NCBI GenBank assembly: GCA_029945375.1
Contig: CM057062.1
Location: 992,001 to 1,056,000, forward strand
Source of the DNA: Agaricus subrufescens
Lineage: Eukaryota; Basidiomycota; Agaricomycetes; Agaricales; Agaricaceae
Length of the DNA stretch: 64,000 nucleotides
Direction: 5' to 3'
Below the pieces are notes generated by a model. The model was not told the origin of the DNA. It saw only the letters and a program-made list of their open reading frames with translations, and ran no database searches. Both the position numbers and the translations under genes were made by a program. Shown in pieces: positions 1-12,354 of this stretch. Position 1 is the first letter of the stretch. Each line of letters starts with the position of its first letter.

Positions 1-2476
1 TCACCTGGTCCCTCCAGACCACAGCAAATCCTGCAACAGGAAAAACCACAATGGAATAGAGAAAAAAGGCATGCAGAATCACTGCCTGATGAATCTGAAA
101 GACCCCCACTCCAACAATTGGAAAGAGAATCTTGAGTTCCTAACCATCTGGACAATGTCTATGGCAATAAACTGCCAACTAAGATTCTTTGGGATTATGA
201 GAAACAACCCTTCTTACCAGAAATGGATGAATGGATCAGAAATAGGGTTCCTCCTAGATCTGATTGCCAAAAAGCTAAACTTCCTAATGATGACTTCACT
301 GAATGTTGCAAAGAAACTCACTGACGATTTGAAGAAGCCCAATGAAGGGCTGAAGATTGGGAAAAAGAACATGGCACTGAAATACCTCTGGTACAATTTG
401 GATCACGCCCTACTCCAAACCAGGAGGAGGATGATGACGATAACCAAATGGAGGATATTCAAGTTCTTCTCAGAGAAGGAGGAGTAAGGTTAAATAACTT
501 TCTCTTCGAACTTGCAAATAAAATCCAAACACCAGTCCAATTCAAGGACTTATCACAATTGCCTGCAGCAACACACAAAAAATGGATTGATGCTTGTTTG
601 GAAGAATTAAAAGCCTTACAACAAAGAGGCATCTATGAATTAGTGGATCTCCCGAAAGGTCAAAGAACCATTAAAAATAGATGGGTGTTTAATGAAAAGA
701 GTGATGGTCGCCTTCAGGCTTGATTGGTTGCTAAAGGTTTCTCTCAAGTTGAGGGAATCAACTATAATGAATTATTCTCTCCAGTAGTCTGCTATGAAAC
801 TGCTTGTCTCCTATTTGGCATTGTTGCCATGGAAAATTGGGATATGTTTAGTATTGATGTCAAAACTGCCTATCTCTATGGCAAACTGGATGAAGAAATC
901 TATATGTCGCAACCTAGAGGATTTAAAGCTCTGGGAAAGGAAAATAAAGTCTGGAGATTACGCTATGCCCTTTATGGCCTTAAACAAGCTGGACTAAGCT
1001 GGTGGAAAGAACTCACCGCTAGTATGACTGAAATTGGTTTCACCCAATGTAAGTCCAATGCAGGCGTATATTATTACTGACATCCAAAAACTCATAAATT
1101 AATTATCACTGTAGTTTATGTTGATGATGTAGCCTTTTTAGGCAAAAAGAATTCTAAGCTCCTCCAAGAGTTGAAGCTAAAGTTTTCTACCAAATGGGAA
1201 TATTGTGATCAAGGCAAAATGACTGAGTTCCTTGGAATGCAAATCTCCAGAGATAGACCTCGTCAAAAAGTCTTTCTGCACCAGCAGAAGTACCTTCAAA
1301 AAGTACTCAATCGATTCAGAATCAAATCTGGATCTGAAGAAACACCACTACCAAAAGGCTTTGTGTTCTCTACTTCCAACAAAATGCCTAAACCTGAATT
1401 CAGGCAAAAATACCAGCAATCAGTTGGATCCTTGATGTATCTTATGATTGGATCTCGACCAGACATTGCATTTGTAGTTGTAAAATTATTGCAACAGATG
1501 GTAAAACCTAACAAGGAACACTATACCACTGGAATGCATTTGCTACGATACCTTAATGGCACAAAAAATAGAGTTCTTGAGTTTGATGGTAACTCAAATT
1601 CTGGTATAATTGCTTATTCAGATTCTGATTGGGCATCTGATCCCGAAGATCAGAAATCAATCACTGGCAACTTCTGCACACTTGCTGATGGTCCAGTATC
1701 TTGGTTGAGTTGCAAACAAAAGACTGTTGCACTTTCATCAATGGAAGCTGAGTTATGGCTCTCTCTGATTGTTCACGTCAACTTGTCTGGATGTCTCAAC
1801 TTCTTACTGAAGTTGGTTTTGATATCGACATACCCCTTCTCTATGGAGATAATTTGGGAAGCCTATTTTGGGCCACCTCAGAAGTTCAAGAAAAGTGATC
1901 TAAACATATTGATATTTGCTTTCATTATATTCGAAACCTTCTTGAGGAAAAGTGGATCAAAATTGACTGGATTGATAGTCAAGAAAATCCTGCTGATATT
2001 ATGACCAAAAATCTCAAGAAAATCAAATTCAATATATTCTGCCCTATGTTAGGATTGTGTGAACAGTAGTCTACTCAAGGAGGAGTGTTGACGAAATACC
2101 TCAAGTTATATGCTCAGTATGACACATATGAGCAACTACTGTGCACTATGCACTATGCCATACCTTTTCAATAGTTTTATGCATGTTCACTACAGACCCC
2201 TTCTGTGGACCCCTATGTTTCATTACATGTATCACATTCCCCTCTACCCTATTATTTACACTTATGGTCTCCATACATGTGTTTATTCTGTATATAAGAC
2301 TGAGTATGTAGACCTATAATATTCAGTTCAGTTTCCCTCTCCACTTCACTCTATCAGCTCTACCAAGCTCTACAAGCTCTCTCTACCACCTCAAATCATC
2401 CTACTGCCTAGGATATATAGCAATGTGAGTCAATCCATACTCTATGCTGCAGGTAGCAGCTTTGCTCTTATCAACA
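1..2476 (+). mobile_element. Decayed Ty1/copia LTR retrotransposon, 3' part (RT, RNase H, LTR)
   Basis: The left edge cuts into a Ty1/copia polyprotein. About 570-1075 matches the copia reverse transcriptase (RVT_2): the segments NRWVFNEKSDGRLQA, LVAKGFSQVEGINYNE and DVKTAYLYGKLDEEIYMSQP are family hallmarks, and the catalytic YVDD lies at about 1120-1131. The RNase H part follows from about 1590 (YSDSDWASDPED, SWLSCKQKTVALSSMEAE). The reading frame is broken: TGA at 721-723, another TGA at 1078-1080, and a frameshift near 1755, after which the expected RNase H and C-terminal sequence (ending near DIMTKNLKKIKF) continues in another frame. A purine tract (about 2076-2085) directly precedes the LTR at 2086. 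Gag, protease and integrase, if present, lie outside the window or are decayed in the first 450 bases. A non-autonomous relic is certain; its subfamily is not determined. Confidence 0.92.
2086..2476 (+). repeat. 3' long terminal repeat of the copia element
   Basis: The LTR begins TGTTGACGAA right after the purine tract AAGGAGGAG and ends TTATCAACA, so its termini form the short inverted repeat TGTTGA/TCAACA that is usual for LTRs. It contains a TATA-like box (TATATAAG, about 2291) followed by a pyrimidine-rich stretch. Length is 391 bp. The 5' LTR is outside the window, so the boundaries rest on the terminal inverted repeat only. Confidence 0.75.
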
Positions 2477-2477
2477 A

Positions 2478-3021
2478 GTGCCAAATCCTGAAGCCTTGTA
2501 CCAAGCTGTAGAGCTCCTTGAGATCAACAATATCCCTATTGAATGCTTCCTTCAGGATTTGGTCAAGATATTGTTGCAATCAGATTTGGAAGTCATCAGA
2601 CAGAGCGAGAGGGCTTGGAAGGTTTGTGAAAAAGCAAGAAAAGATGGTGGTGGTTATTGAGCTTGGAAATCTAGGAGTGAACTTGATGAGGGTAGTGGGT
2701 GTTGAAGAGGATGAGCTGGAAGACATCGAGGAGTAACTTGAGAACCAGAGGAGGTCAGTGATCAAGATTGTGAGTCACTTCATCTGAGCCTAACATGGCA
2801 GTACTCACATCTCACTTCCGAGAAAAAAAGTGTATGCATCAGTATAACGATGCACTCAACAAACAAAAAATGTAATACATTCCAAACTCATATTTCTTCA
2901 AGCTTGTGTCATCCCAGATGCTGCACGTTCTCTTTTGACCAACCTTGGGATAGCTATATCAACATCCACTATTGAAACTGCCACTAAAAGTCTCACCAAG
3001 GAAGCCTATACTGAAATGTGA
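2478..3021 (+). pseudogene. Decayed protein-coding fragment, possibly DUF6589-type
   Basis: Two broken reading frames lie just after the LTR. The first (2478-2657) encodes a helix-rich stretch containing QAVELLEINNIPIECF; the second (about 2900-3021) contains ARSLLTNLGIAISTSTIE followed by ATKSLTKEAYTEM. The pattern of a lone Leu-rich helix, then LxxLGISIS and a helical stretch ending SLT/S resembles the N-terminal part of DUF6589-containing proteins that are abundant in agaricomycete genomes. This is recognition by eye only. Stops and a frame change separate the two pieces and there is no intact gene. Confidence 0.3.
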
Positions 3022-3413
3022 TGCCTTGATGCCACATTCGAGACAGCATACATATACAATAGTCTCGCCCCGAGGGAGCGGGAAGTACTGACAGAGAATG
3101 CGTGACAACTATATTAATAATTCAAATGACAAATGAATATCTATTTTACCTATTTCCAAATGACGTACACAGCCACCGGTGATGGCCGTTTGACACAAGT
3201 TGCCAGCCCCTCACGACGCGAGGCACAATCCTTAGATTGGATTTTTTGACATGTTTGCCTCTGCGTGAGAGTGGGCTGGGTAGGAGCCTGGGGTAAACTC
3301 ACTTCGTCTCCTGTGACCGTTAGTAAATTTCAAGTAGTCGTTCCCCCAGATCGATTCCAAACACCTCAGACCTCATCATTCATAACAAGAATTAATTACT
3401 AATGTATAATACA
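3022..3413. other. Intergenic, no gene recognised
   Basis: I see no open frame, RNA gene or repeat I can support here. It is the region downstream of the N1 stop codon on the minus strand. Confidence 0.5.
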
Positions 3414-6084
3414 TTATATAGTACTCCCGAGTTCCATACGTCTGTACTGGGGAAGGAAAAGCCACAACCAATAAGTCCACTCTGACACACCATCTTCCGG
3501 ATCAACAAACCCAAACTCGATACAACAGTAATACGACAAAGTGAACATAACAGTGACAGGATGATCTGGAAACCGGGTAATCCAACTTTCTAGCTGGAGT
3601 TTAAGTCGATCGAAACAAAATGTACATTCGCGCCGAGGAAAGACAGTTGTCCAATTCTGTTCCTGGCTTGGTATGTATTGACCTTCTCGTTGATGCTGTA
3701 CACATAATTTCAACAGGCGCTCAGAAATACAAAATTTTCACTCACTGTACAAGATGATTCCCATATATTGGGTAATACCGCCTTTGTAATGGGACGGCGG
3801 AACTGAGTCTTGATAGTACGTTCGCCATGAATGTCAGAGATCCTGATTGCTTTGGCAGATATTTGCCTCAGTATACTACACTCTACAAATTCGTTGCGGT
3901 GAGACTTGTCCTGATGTATAACTTGAGTTACAGAAACAAGGAACAAACAGATTACAGGACACTCACAAACACCAAGTTGCGGAATTGGTCAAAAGGGAAG
4001 TTGTCATTTAAGGTCCAAAATTGAGTGATCAAGAGCTGAATGTGGGACTTGGTTTGGAACACCGGATCACCGCGTTCCATCCCTTGCACGACTTGTCCAA
4101 ATGTTAGCTGGTACATACTCTGTCGCGTTCTTACATCGTCCCACCCAATTCCAGCCTGAGCCGTCCACGAAAACGAGATCTTGTCTCCCCCACCACGACA
4201 ATGAGCAAGCACGCCATAATGATAAGACATATCAGACGTATCACAGTCATTGCCATTGGGAGCTTCCTTCAATACTCTCAACGCACATTTGATCATAAGT
4301 TGTCGAGCTTCAAGCTTGGTATCATTGTAAAATCCGGACCTGTGTAAATAGTCGAAGAAAGATTTGTGGAAAGGTTTGGGTGCTCTCGTATGGGCTTCAT
4401 GACGCTCGGGGAAATCCAAAACAGCGCGGAGGCGATTGAGAGCAGTATAAGCCTCAGTAGCGGTCATCCCTAACCAATTGCACAGAACAATCAGGTTGCC
4501 CCCATTACCCGAGGCTAATTCCCACTCTGATGCTAACGCCAGCAAGATTTTCCTAGCGTTTACCATGATCCTGGGCGGAATATTGGATAGGATTCGTGCA
4601 TATAGTGCATCGAGAAGAGCCATCGGATGCTCTTCGCGGGACAGCTCCGACAATGGAAGCTCATCGATCACGTTCAACACGTCAAGGAGCTGCGAGGCCG
4701 GGTCGCAAACATTTGAATCACCAATGTATCTGATGACAGCCTGGGCATAAGCAAACAACCCGCCGGCAGCATTCGCCAGTTTCCACAAATGGGGTTCATC
4801 GGGCCAGCATGGATCAAGTGAATTTGACGCTCTCCCGATCTCACCCAGCTCGTGGCGAAGAAACCGTTCCACATCAGCACGAGCCTCGTTAGAATCAACA
4901 ACAATCTCCTCCTTCTCATATGCCGGAGTGACCTCGGGTTTAGCAAAGAAAGAAATGATGTGTGGTTCAGGGCGGCTCGCGATGAGCCACACGATGGGCG
5001 ACGAAGGATGCGAGATGCAGAAGCTAGAGATAAGACGTAGGAGCTCGACCTGATTACGAGTTTCCTTGCACTCGTCAAGGCCATCGACAATGATCAGCAC
5101 GCGGCCCGCAGAGTTTAGGTCGCGGTTGTGGATGAAAGTCTGAACAATGAACTTTTCGAATTGGACAGTCATTGACGACTGAAGAAGGGATGGGTCACGA
5201 TTGACCTTGTCCTCAATGACCCGACGGTATAAGTCTGATTTGGCAGCGAACTGGTAGGAGAGTGTAATGATGGTTTTTGCCCCGTCGTTTCGTCCATTGA
5301 TGGAAAGGAAGACCGACGCATGATGTTCTACTGGGAGCTTCGGAGACTCAGTGACGCTCTGCATGATAGCCGACTTTCCTACTCCTGCGGCCCCAACGAC
5401 CCAGCGCATCTTTTGGGTTCCCTCGCAGTGGGCAACAAAATACAGGCATCGTTCAAGGATTTCCAAACGAGTTCCGGGATGACATCTCGGGGGTGGATCG
5501 CGAGCCGAGGAATCAGATGCTGCCCCGGGTATTGTCTCTTTCAGAAGTTTCTCCATGACTACCGGAGAGGTGATCAATAGAGACGACACAACTAGATATG
5601 TTGCTTACATTGATTTGTAGCATTGAAGTAATTTGTCAGCGTCACTAGCGAAGATGTTGCTCAATACTAGAAAATGACTCGACCGAGTTGAGAATGACTT
5701 ACTACTACCCTTGGTGTTATCGATAAAGTTTGATCCTACAACAGAGAAATCACGCGCGTTCTTGAATACTTCTTGGCTTTGGTGTTGAGACATATGCTCT
5801 GCCCGGTCATCAGAGGTTTCAACTCCCCTGTCAACACCGGGATGGTCTGTGATCAACCTACCAGCGGTAGGTAAATGAGAGGCGGCCGTAGCAACGTGCG
5901 CATCCTGCCGCGGGGCACCGTATGTGGGTGAAGATGATGGACGAGGGGACAAAGCAGGAGTCAGACGAGGACTGGGGGAATCGGAGGCAGCTGCATCATT
6001 GCGAGGATTTGCTGAGGATGAATGCGAGCGCGATGAGCGGGGTGAGCGTAGGAAGCGAGGAAGGTGGAAGCGGAAGTCAGGCAT
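3414..6084 (-). CDS. N1: NACHT-domain NLR-like protein, subfamily A
   Basis: Predicted exons (5' to 3'): 6084-5703, micro-exon 5644-5609, 5558-3967, 3910-3746, 3695-3414; all junctions are GT-AG and phases agree, giving 818 residues. The start MPDFRFHLPRF was chosen because this N-terminus is conserved in the other copies. Residues 1 to about 100 are basic and Ser/Pro-rich; ARDFSVVGSNFIDN follows at about 111-124. The NACHT core has Walker A GAAGVGKS (about 195-202), Walker B VLIIVDGLDE (about 293-303) and WLIASRPEPH (about 330-339); FHKSFFDYL marks the helical region after it. Residues 671-818 form the family C-terminal domain, here ending MELGSTI. Exons 1 and 2 are fused without the intron used in N5 and N11. 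Known fungal NACHT proteins act in incompatibility and immunity as nucleotide-driven switches; that role here is inference. Subfamily A copies N5-N7, N9 and N11 are its nearest relatives. Confidence 0.88.
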
Positions 6085-8409
6085 CGGGCAGGTCGAGGGC
6101 GGAGGCAGAGCGCATTCGAGCTGTCCATCATCGGACTACCACGTGCCCACACCCCCGCCCAATGCCGATAGCCCGCATCCATAACCGCACGCCCACTGGG
6201 TCGGAACGGACCGGCCGCATGCTGCCCTCATGAAAGCATAAACGCATCCGACATCGAAATATCATAGTAGCCTCTGAGCATCAACCCACGGCGGAACACA
6301 CCATCATATCTTAGCATGTCCGAGTCCCCTCGGTTGCTTCGCCTCCTACGGGTCATACGTGTACCACGAATTTTGAATATGGCGCTCACCCCCTGTGTGT
6401 TTTTCTGCCATAGATTCTACTTTCACTCGGATCACTACGTCATGAAGATTTTTACATCAAAAAGGTACCCTCAGAAATATATTCGACCTGAATTCGACAT
6501 TTAACAAAATTCAAATGCACAATCGTCGTCAGAGGTAGACGTCCCATTGAGATCCTCGCGGTAAATTATAACAAATGTGTGCCACAAAATGATTTCGTTC
6601 TCACATTTATCTCTAAGTGTATAGGCATACCGGAAGCTAGTCTTTGGACATGTAGGTATTCGTGCATCTGCAGAAGCAACTAAAAAAAGAATAGACCTCC
6701 TCCAAAATCATCGACTGACTCATGTACTTGATAGAGGGTACGCTCAGGAATTAGGGGCAAGATGGGGGGAAGCCTGGAACGATCGCAGAGGTTGTTAAAT
6801 TCGTCCAGGCTATTGATAAGTGTTATTCGAGTCAATGCCCGCGACTGTAGTGCTAAATCAGTATTGCTCATTGTAGGACGGACGAGTCACATTTGATCTT
6901 GTACCAGCGGAAGGAAAGTGGTGACTTTAGTTCTGTTGTTGCCCCAGCTAAAATGAAAAGAAGACTAACCCTGGCAGGGCATCGGGGAACTTGACAGACT
7001 CCAATGGCGACATCCAGCACAATAGCTGATCCTATGATTCTAGCCCCACACAGCTAATAAATTTCCCTCTATCGCTGTTGCATGCGAAGTAAATGCGTAC
7101 TATTGAGGAAGCTCAACGCGTTCTAGAGGGATATTGTGTGGGTAGATCGCAAGGTGAAGAGTAGAATGTTCTTACACATATTGTTTCTCTGCCTTGTGAC
7201 TAGCAGATCTTGAGGTGGTGTATTCACTCACACATGTCTGATAGAGGTGAGGCCTGTAAAGCGAAGGAGGTACTCCTCACCATTGTACACACTTGAATGA
7301 GGGGTTCCCATGACCAGAAAATTTGGGGCAGTTGAGTGAGGCTGCCACTGCATTAAAAGCCTTTCTGAACGTCGCTTCAGTATCCAGGATAGAAACAGAA
7401 AAGGTCAGCAAACGCTCACACTTTGTTGCCCAGGAACCAAAGAATGTGGCGGGCGCTGCAGTATCAGAGATCGCTGGGGTAAAATAGAAATGGTAAAGGT
7501 AAAAGACATAGAGAAAAGCTTGGATCTTATTTGCTTATTCATGGTCGCCTGACTGTTCATGCGTCAATAGGCCCTGGTGGAGGTTGCTGGATGCGCGACA
7601 TACGATTCGCGTCGAGTTGGTGGCTGTGAAACGGATCAACGATAGACAAACAAAGGTAAGCAAGTTATTTATGCACTCTGTGCCTTAGTGATCTGCATCG
7701 CTCATCGGCCTCCCAAGCATCGTCACTGCTGCACGCTAACCCCCTCGAAAGATGTCATTCAATTGATCATATATGAATCACTTTTGTTAGTGAGTGATCT
7801 GCCCCTCTTTCCACTATCAAACCGGTCACCGACCACTACCGTTCACTCACATCTCCTACCTTATCCTCAACTTCGTTTACGTGAAATGATCATGTATCTA
7901 TTATGGTATGCCCTGATGAAGGTTTTCTCTAGGATCAGAACAACCAGCCATACTGACTTCATCATCGAGTCGAACAACATGCACGATCATGGTCAATACA
8001 TCACTGTCGTATAGTGCTGCTATAATTTGCTTTAACATGCGCATACTACTCGATAGATTACTCTTAGATTGGCCTCTATGACTATTATTCACGTACTCAT
8101 GTCTCTCTATTACTACACATCGATTGAGTCACCTGCCTAACAGCAGCCCAGAAATATCAGAGTATCTGTAGTATGAAACTACGGCGAACAAGTGCCACTT
8201 GTACAGGAATCAGAACTCACCCGGGGGACGGAAACACGGAAACAAAAACAATTTCATAAAAAAAGTGTATTGGTGCATTGAACCAGCCTTTGAACGTTCG
8301 ACGTCAAAAGATGTACAGACATCATGGAAAACAATCAATAAACTCGGAATCCAGAGAGATACTAATGACAGAATTTACAACAAGACCCACTCGATAGAAC
8401 GACAATACA
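6085..8409. other. Long intergenic stretch with weak coding hints on the minus strand
   Basis: About 6110-6135 (minus) is the conserved leader block that precedes exon 1 in subfamily A. The rest has no gene I can establish. On the minus strand 7277-7485 is open and encodes a stretch including AVAASLNCPKFSGHGN, followed by a possible GT donor in front of its stop; 6680-6871 is also open. They could be exons of a small unrecognised gene between about 6660 and 7570, but no conserved family is visible. From about 8160 to 8409 the sequence is repeated at 12112-12354. Confidence 0.4.
8160..8409. repeat. 3' flank duplicated together with N2/N3
   Basis: This 250-bp flank downstream of N2 corresponds to 12112-12354 downstream of N3: both carry GAGTATCTGTAGTA, then CTTGTACAGGAA, then GCCTTTGAAC, then AAAGATGTACAGACAT in the same order with similar spacing. 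It shows that the N2/N3 duplication included non-coding 3' sequence. Confidence 0.75.
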
Positions 8410-11354
8410 TTATATAGTGCTCCCAAGCTTCTTACGCTCCTCTTCCTCAAGCTCAAGCCAGAACCGATAATTCCACTCTGATACACCGTCCTCCAGATCA
8501 ACAAGCCGAACATCAACACAGCTGTAGTTTGTTGAAGTGAACATAATTGGGACAGCATCATCCGGATGAAGGCTAATCCAACTCTCGAATTGAGATTTAA
8601 GCCTTTCAAAGCAAAAATTACAATCATCTTTCCCAAAGACCGTTGACCAACTGTGCTCCCGTCCTTGGTCCCATTGGCCCACCCGTTCATGCTGTACAAC
8701 ATAAATTCAACACTTATGCATAAGCGCAAATGGCTCACTCACCGCACACAATGAATTCCATGGGTCAGGTAGGGTTGTCGTTGTCACGGGACGATAGGAC
8801 TGCAGCATAAGCTTGAACTTATCACCGATTTTAGGGATGGAAATTGCCCTCGCAGGTATTTGCTTGAGTATGCCGCACATCATAAACTCATGACACCGAG
8901 ATTTATCCTAATTAATAATTTTAGTCACACAAATTTGAAAGAATCAGATTCTGTCGCACTCACAAATACAAAGTCGCATAACTGCTGATATGAAAAATTG
9001 CCCTCATGATAATCCTCAAATCAGGTGGTCAAGAGGCGGATGCAGAACTCGGTCTGGAACACTGGATCTCCTCGTTTCATCCCAGCCACAACCTCTCCCA
9101 CAGCCAGCTTATACATAATCAACCGTGTTTTATCATCATCCCAGTCAACTCCCTTATTACACCGCCAAGTAATCGGGGTCCGGTCACCAGTACCAGCATT
9201 ACGGGCCAGCGTGCCATATTCAAAGCGATAAATCCCATGACCAAAATCACCACCAGAAGCTTCGGTTAGCACCCTGAATGCACATTGGGTCTTGATTTCC
9301 TGCGCTTCAAGTTCAATGTTGGTGGAAAACCCGGACCGGGATAGGTAGTCAATGAGTGATTTATGGAATGGTTCGAGCCATTTCGTATGTGCTTGATGGC
9401 GTTGGGGCAAATTCAAAACAGACCGGAGGCGATTGAGAGCAGCGTATGCTTCATCGGCAGTTATGCCTAACCAATTGCACAAGACAATGAAGTACTCCTC
9501 ATAGACAAAATCGCAGGCAAAATTCCAGTCTGCCGATGCTAGTAGCAATAAGAATTTTCGAGCATTTATTAACACTTTGGGGGGAATATTCGACAAAATC
9601 CGGGTATACAACGCATCAAGTAGAGCCATCGGATGCTGATCCTGTGGTACACCATGTAGAGGAAGCTCATCAATGACATTCAGGACGTCAGAAAGCTGTG
9701 TTACCGGGTCTCCGACATTTGGATCTCCGATGTATCTGATGACAGTTTGCGCATATGCGAATAGCCCACCCGCAGCACTGGCTAATTTCCAGAAATGCTG
9801 TTCGTCAGGCCATTGTGGACTGAGAAAATCCGACGCTTTCCCGATCTCCATCAACTCGTAACGAAGATATGACTCAACATCTGCCCGAGCTTGATCAGAA
9901 TCCACGGGAATTTCCTCCTTCTCATATGCTGGTGCTATCTCGGGCCTAGAGAAGAAAGAAGTGATGTGGGGTTCGGGGCGGCTAGCGATAAGCCATGCGA
10001 TGGGCGAGGACGGATACGAGATGCAGAAAGTAGAGATAAGCCGGAGGAGCTCGACCTGGATATGGGTGTGTTTGCACTCATCGAGTCCATCAATGATGAT
10101 CAACACACGCCCAGTGGTGTTCAGTTTGTGATTATGGATGAAGGGATCGACAATGAAATTTTCAAACTGAACAGGCATTGACGCCTCCAGGAGAGACGGT
10201 TCACGCCTGATCTTCTCCTCAATGATCCGATAGTACACTTCAGATTTGGCGGCAAGCTGATAGGAAAATGTCATGATGGCCTTCGTCCCGTCGTCACGTC
10301 CATTGATAGAAAAGAAGACGGATGCGCTTGAGGCGACTTGAAGTTGGGGAGAGTCGGTGACACTTTGCATGATGGCAGACTTTCCAACGCCCGCCGCACC
10401 GACTACCCAGCGCATCTTTTGCTTCTCACAACATTGGACGATGAAATGAAGGCATCGTTCGAGGATGTCCAAACGTGTACCGGGATGACATCGTGGTGGT
10501 GGATAACGATCGGAGGAATCAGACGCCGCGCCACGGATCGTCCTCTCCAGAAGGTCCTTCATGACTGCCAGTGGCGATCAGTATTTACAATAACAAAATA
10601 GGCAGGCTACTTACAGTTTGTCGACATGTTGAAATCGGTCGTCAATGTGACTATTGAGGATAGCGTTCAATTCCCAACATACATTGGTAGACTGTATATC
10701 TCTCACCATTCCCTGTCGTGTTGTCGATGAAGTGCGCTCCCGGCATCGTAAAATCATGCGCGCCTCTGAAACTTTCTTGGGCAGGATACCACGGCAGCGG
10801 CGCGCCCCTTCCTGGAGTTGTCTTTGAATGCCTCAGTATCTCGACCCGCAGGTAAAATCACTAACAATACTTACGTGCTGGTGTTCTGGGCCAAAGGATT
10901 CTTGCGATGCTGCCAAGGGTGAATACGATGGACGCATGGGTTGAGTTGAGTCTGGGGAATAGGGAAGATGTGAAAGGTGAGCGGGCGGATGCGCTATCAA
11001 ATCTTGGTGAGGCGCAGATTCCGGCTCAACAACGTTGATTGGCATGATTTCTTGTAGAACCTCCGACGGTGGACTACTGGGATTTCCTGTCGACCCGTGA
11101 TCGCGACCGTGGCTGGCAAGCATTGGAGGATTCGTTAGGCCGCTCGGAGTCGGAGGATGAGAGGTGCCAGTCAGCTCCAGGGCATCGTGTGTAGAGAGCG
11201 GACGAGAAAACAAAGCGGGAGAAGGGCTAGGATGCAGAGAAGGCGAGGAGGGTCGGCCATCACGGAGCCCAGCTGGAGACGGATTTGGGGACCGAGAGCG
11301 CTGCGAGCGGCGAAAAGGAGACAGTCGAGGGAGAGGGAAACAAAAGGCGGGCAT
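8410..11354 (-). pseudogene. N2: NACHT-domain NLR-like gene, subfamily C, disrupted
   Basis: Exons by comparison with N3: 11354-10875, about 10794-10707, micro-exon 10650-10615, 10564-8964, 8907-8743, 8691-8410. The N-terminus starts MPAFCFPLPRL and is Pro/Ser-rich. The NACHT core is open with GAAGVGKS and VLIIIDGLDEC. Two lesions are visible. First, the NACHT exon has an in-frame TGA at 9021-9023 just after CIRLLTT, where N3 has CAA; the frame continues open behind it to the normal splice donor, so a product would lose the whole C-terminal domain. Second, the acceptor before exon 2 reads TG where N3 has AG, and the nearest upstream AG would shift the frame. The final exon still encodes the domain (SEWNYRFW, KKLGSTI). 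Either lesion could be a sequencing error, but two together favour a pseudogene. If expressed it would be a truncated NACHT protein. Confidence 0.75.
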
Positions 11355-12354
11355 GGATGCAGTGGGAGGCCAGCAAGGAGCATTAGACGCGAGTGCAATA
11401 TCAAAGGACTCGTGCCCGCGTGTTTCCCACACTGCATCCGGCGACATCGCATGACCTTGTAGCAACCTTGACATCACCACCTCAATTAGCGTCCTGACCA
11501 ACCCTCTCTGCTCATGACCGTCATCCGTTACACCAAACGCCCCTCCCCTCCTCCAAATTCTTCACGAACCCTACTTCCCTTGATCCACCTTCATTGACCA
11601 CCATTATCTTCTGCGCTTACTTCCGCCCTCATTCTGAGACTGGCGCCGCAGTAAATAGTTGTTTGAACGTTGCATCAGCATTGCTACAACACTCTACTAT
11701 CAAAAACAGCGTCACAAGTAGATCAAATGTGAAAGCCACGTAGGCTCAGTAAACTGCTCAGACAACTTGACAATTCACACAATAATAAGCAGAGCATATA
11801 ACAGAGTTTGACAGCGCGCGTATGGTATAGATAATCTAACAAGAAGAGAAGAATGTTCGAGGGCCATACATATCGGTAGCACTGATTTGATAATACGCAA
11901 CATTCACGCAACGTTTTGACGCAATGAGTCTACATTCCAAGGCACTCATATCTGATATTTACGCTCACACACAGATCGCAGACCTTTATGTCCCAATATC
12001 TCATACTTTTACGGTTAGCTTGTGTCTCCTCGAGAAGTACTGCACAATATATTGTCCTTAGACAGACTCTAGAACTGTTATCAATGCATTCCGTGGTATA
12101 TCAGAGTTTAAGAGATATTAGAGTATCTGTAGTACAAAGTTGTGCGGCTTGTACAGGAAATGAGAATTCAGCCAGGGGATAGACACAAAAACAACTCGGT
12201 AACACAAGCGTAGTGGCCTCATTAAACCGGCCTTTGAACACTTGACGTAAAAAGATGTACAGACATTATGGAAAACATCCATAAGTTCAGAGCTCAGAGA
12301 TACTGATCAATGCCAGAATTTGCCATGAAATCCACTCGGTAGAAAAACAGTATG
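11355..12354. other. Intergenic between N2 start and N3 stop
   Basis: No gene is supported. The segment next to N2 is its presumed 5' region, AT-moderate with no clear TATA box. 12112-12354 is the copy of the 8160-8409 flank. Confidence 0.5.
12112..12354. repeat. 3' flank of N3, copy of 8160-8409
   Basis: Same ordered blocks as 8160-8409, with small indels. The distance between the two stop codons (8410 and 12355) sets the duplication period at about 3.95 kb. Confidence 0.75.
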
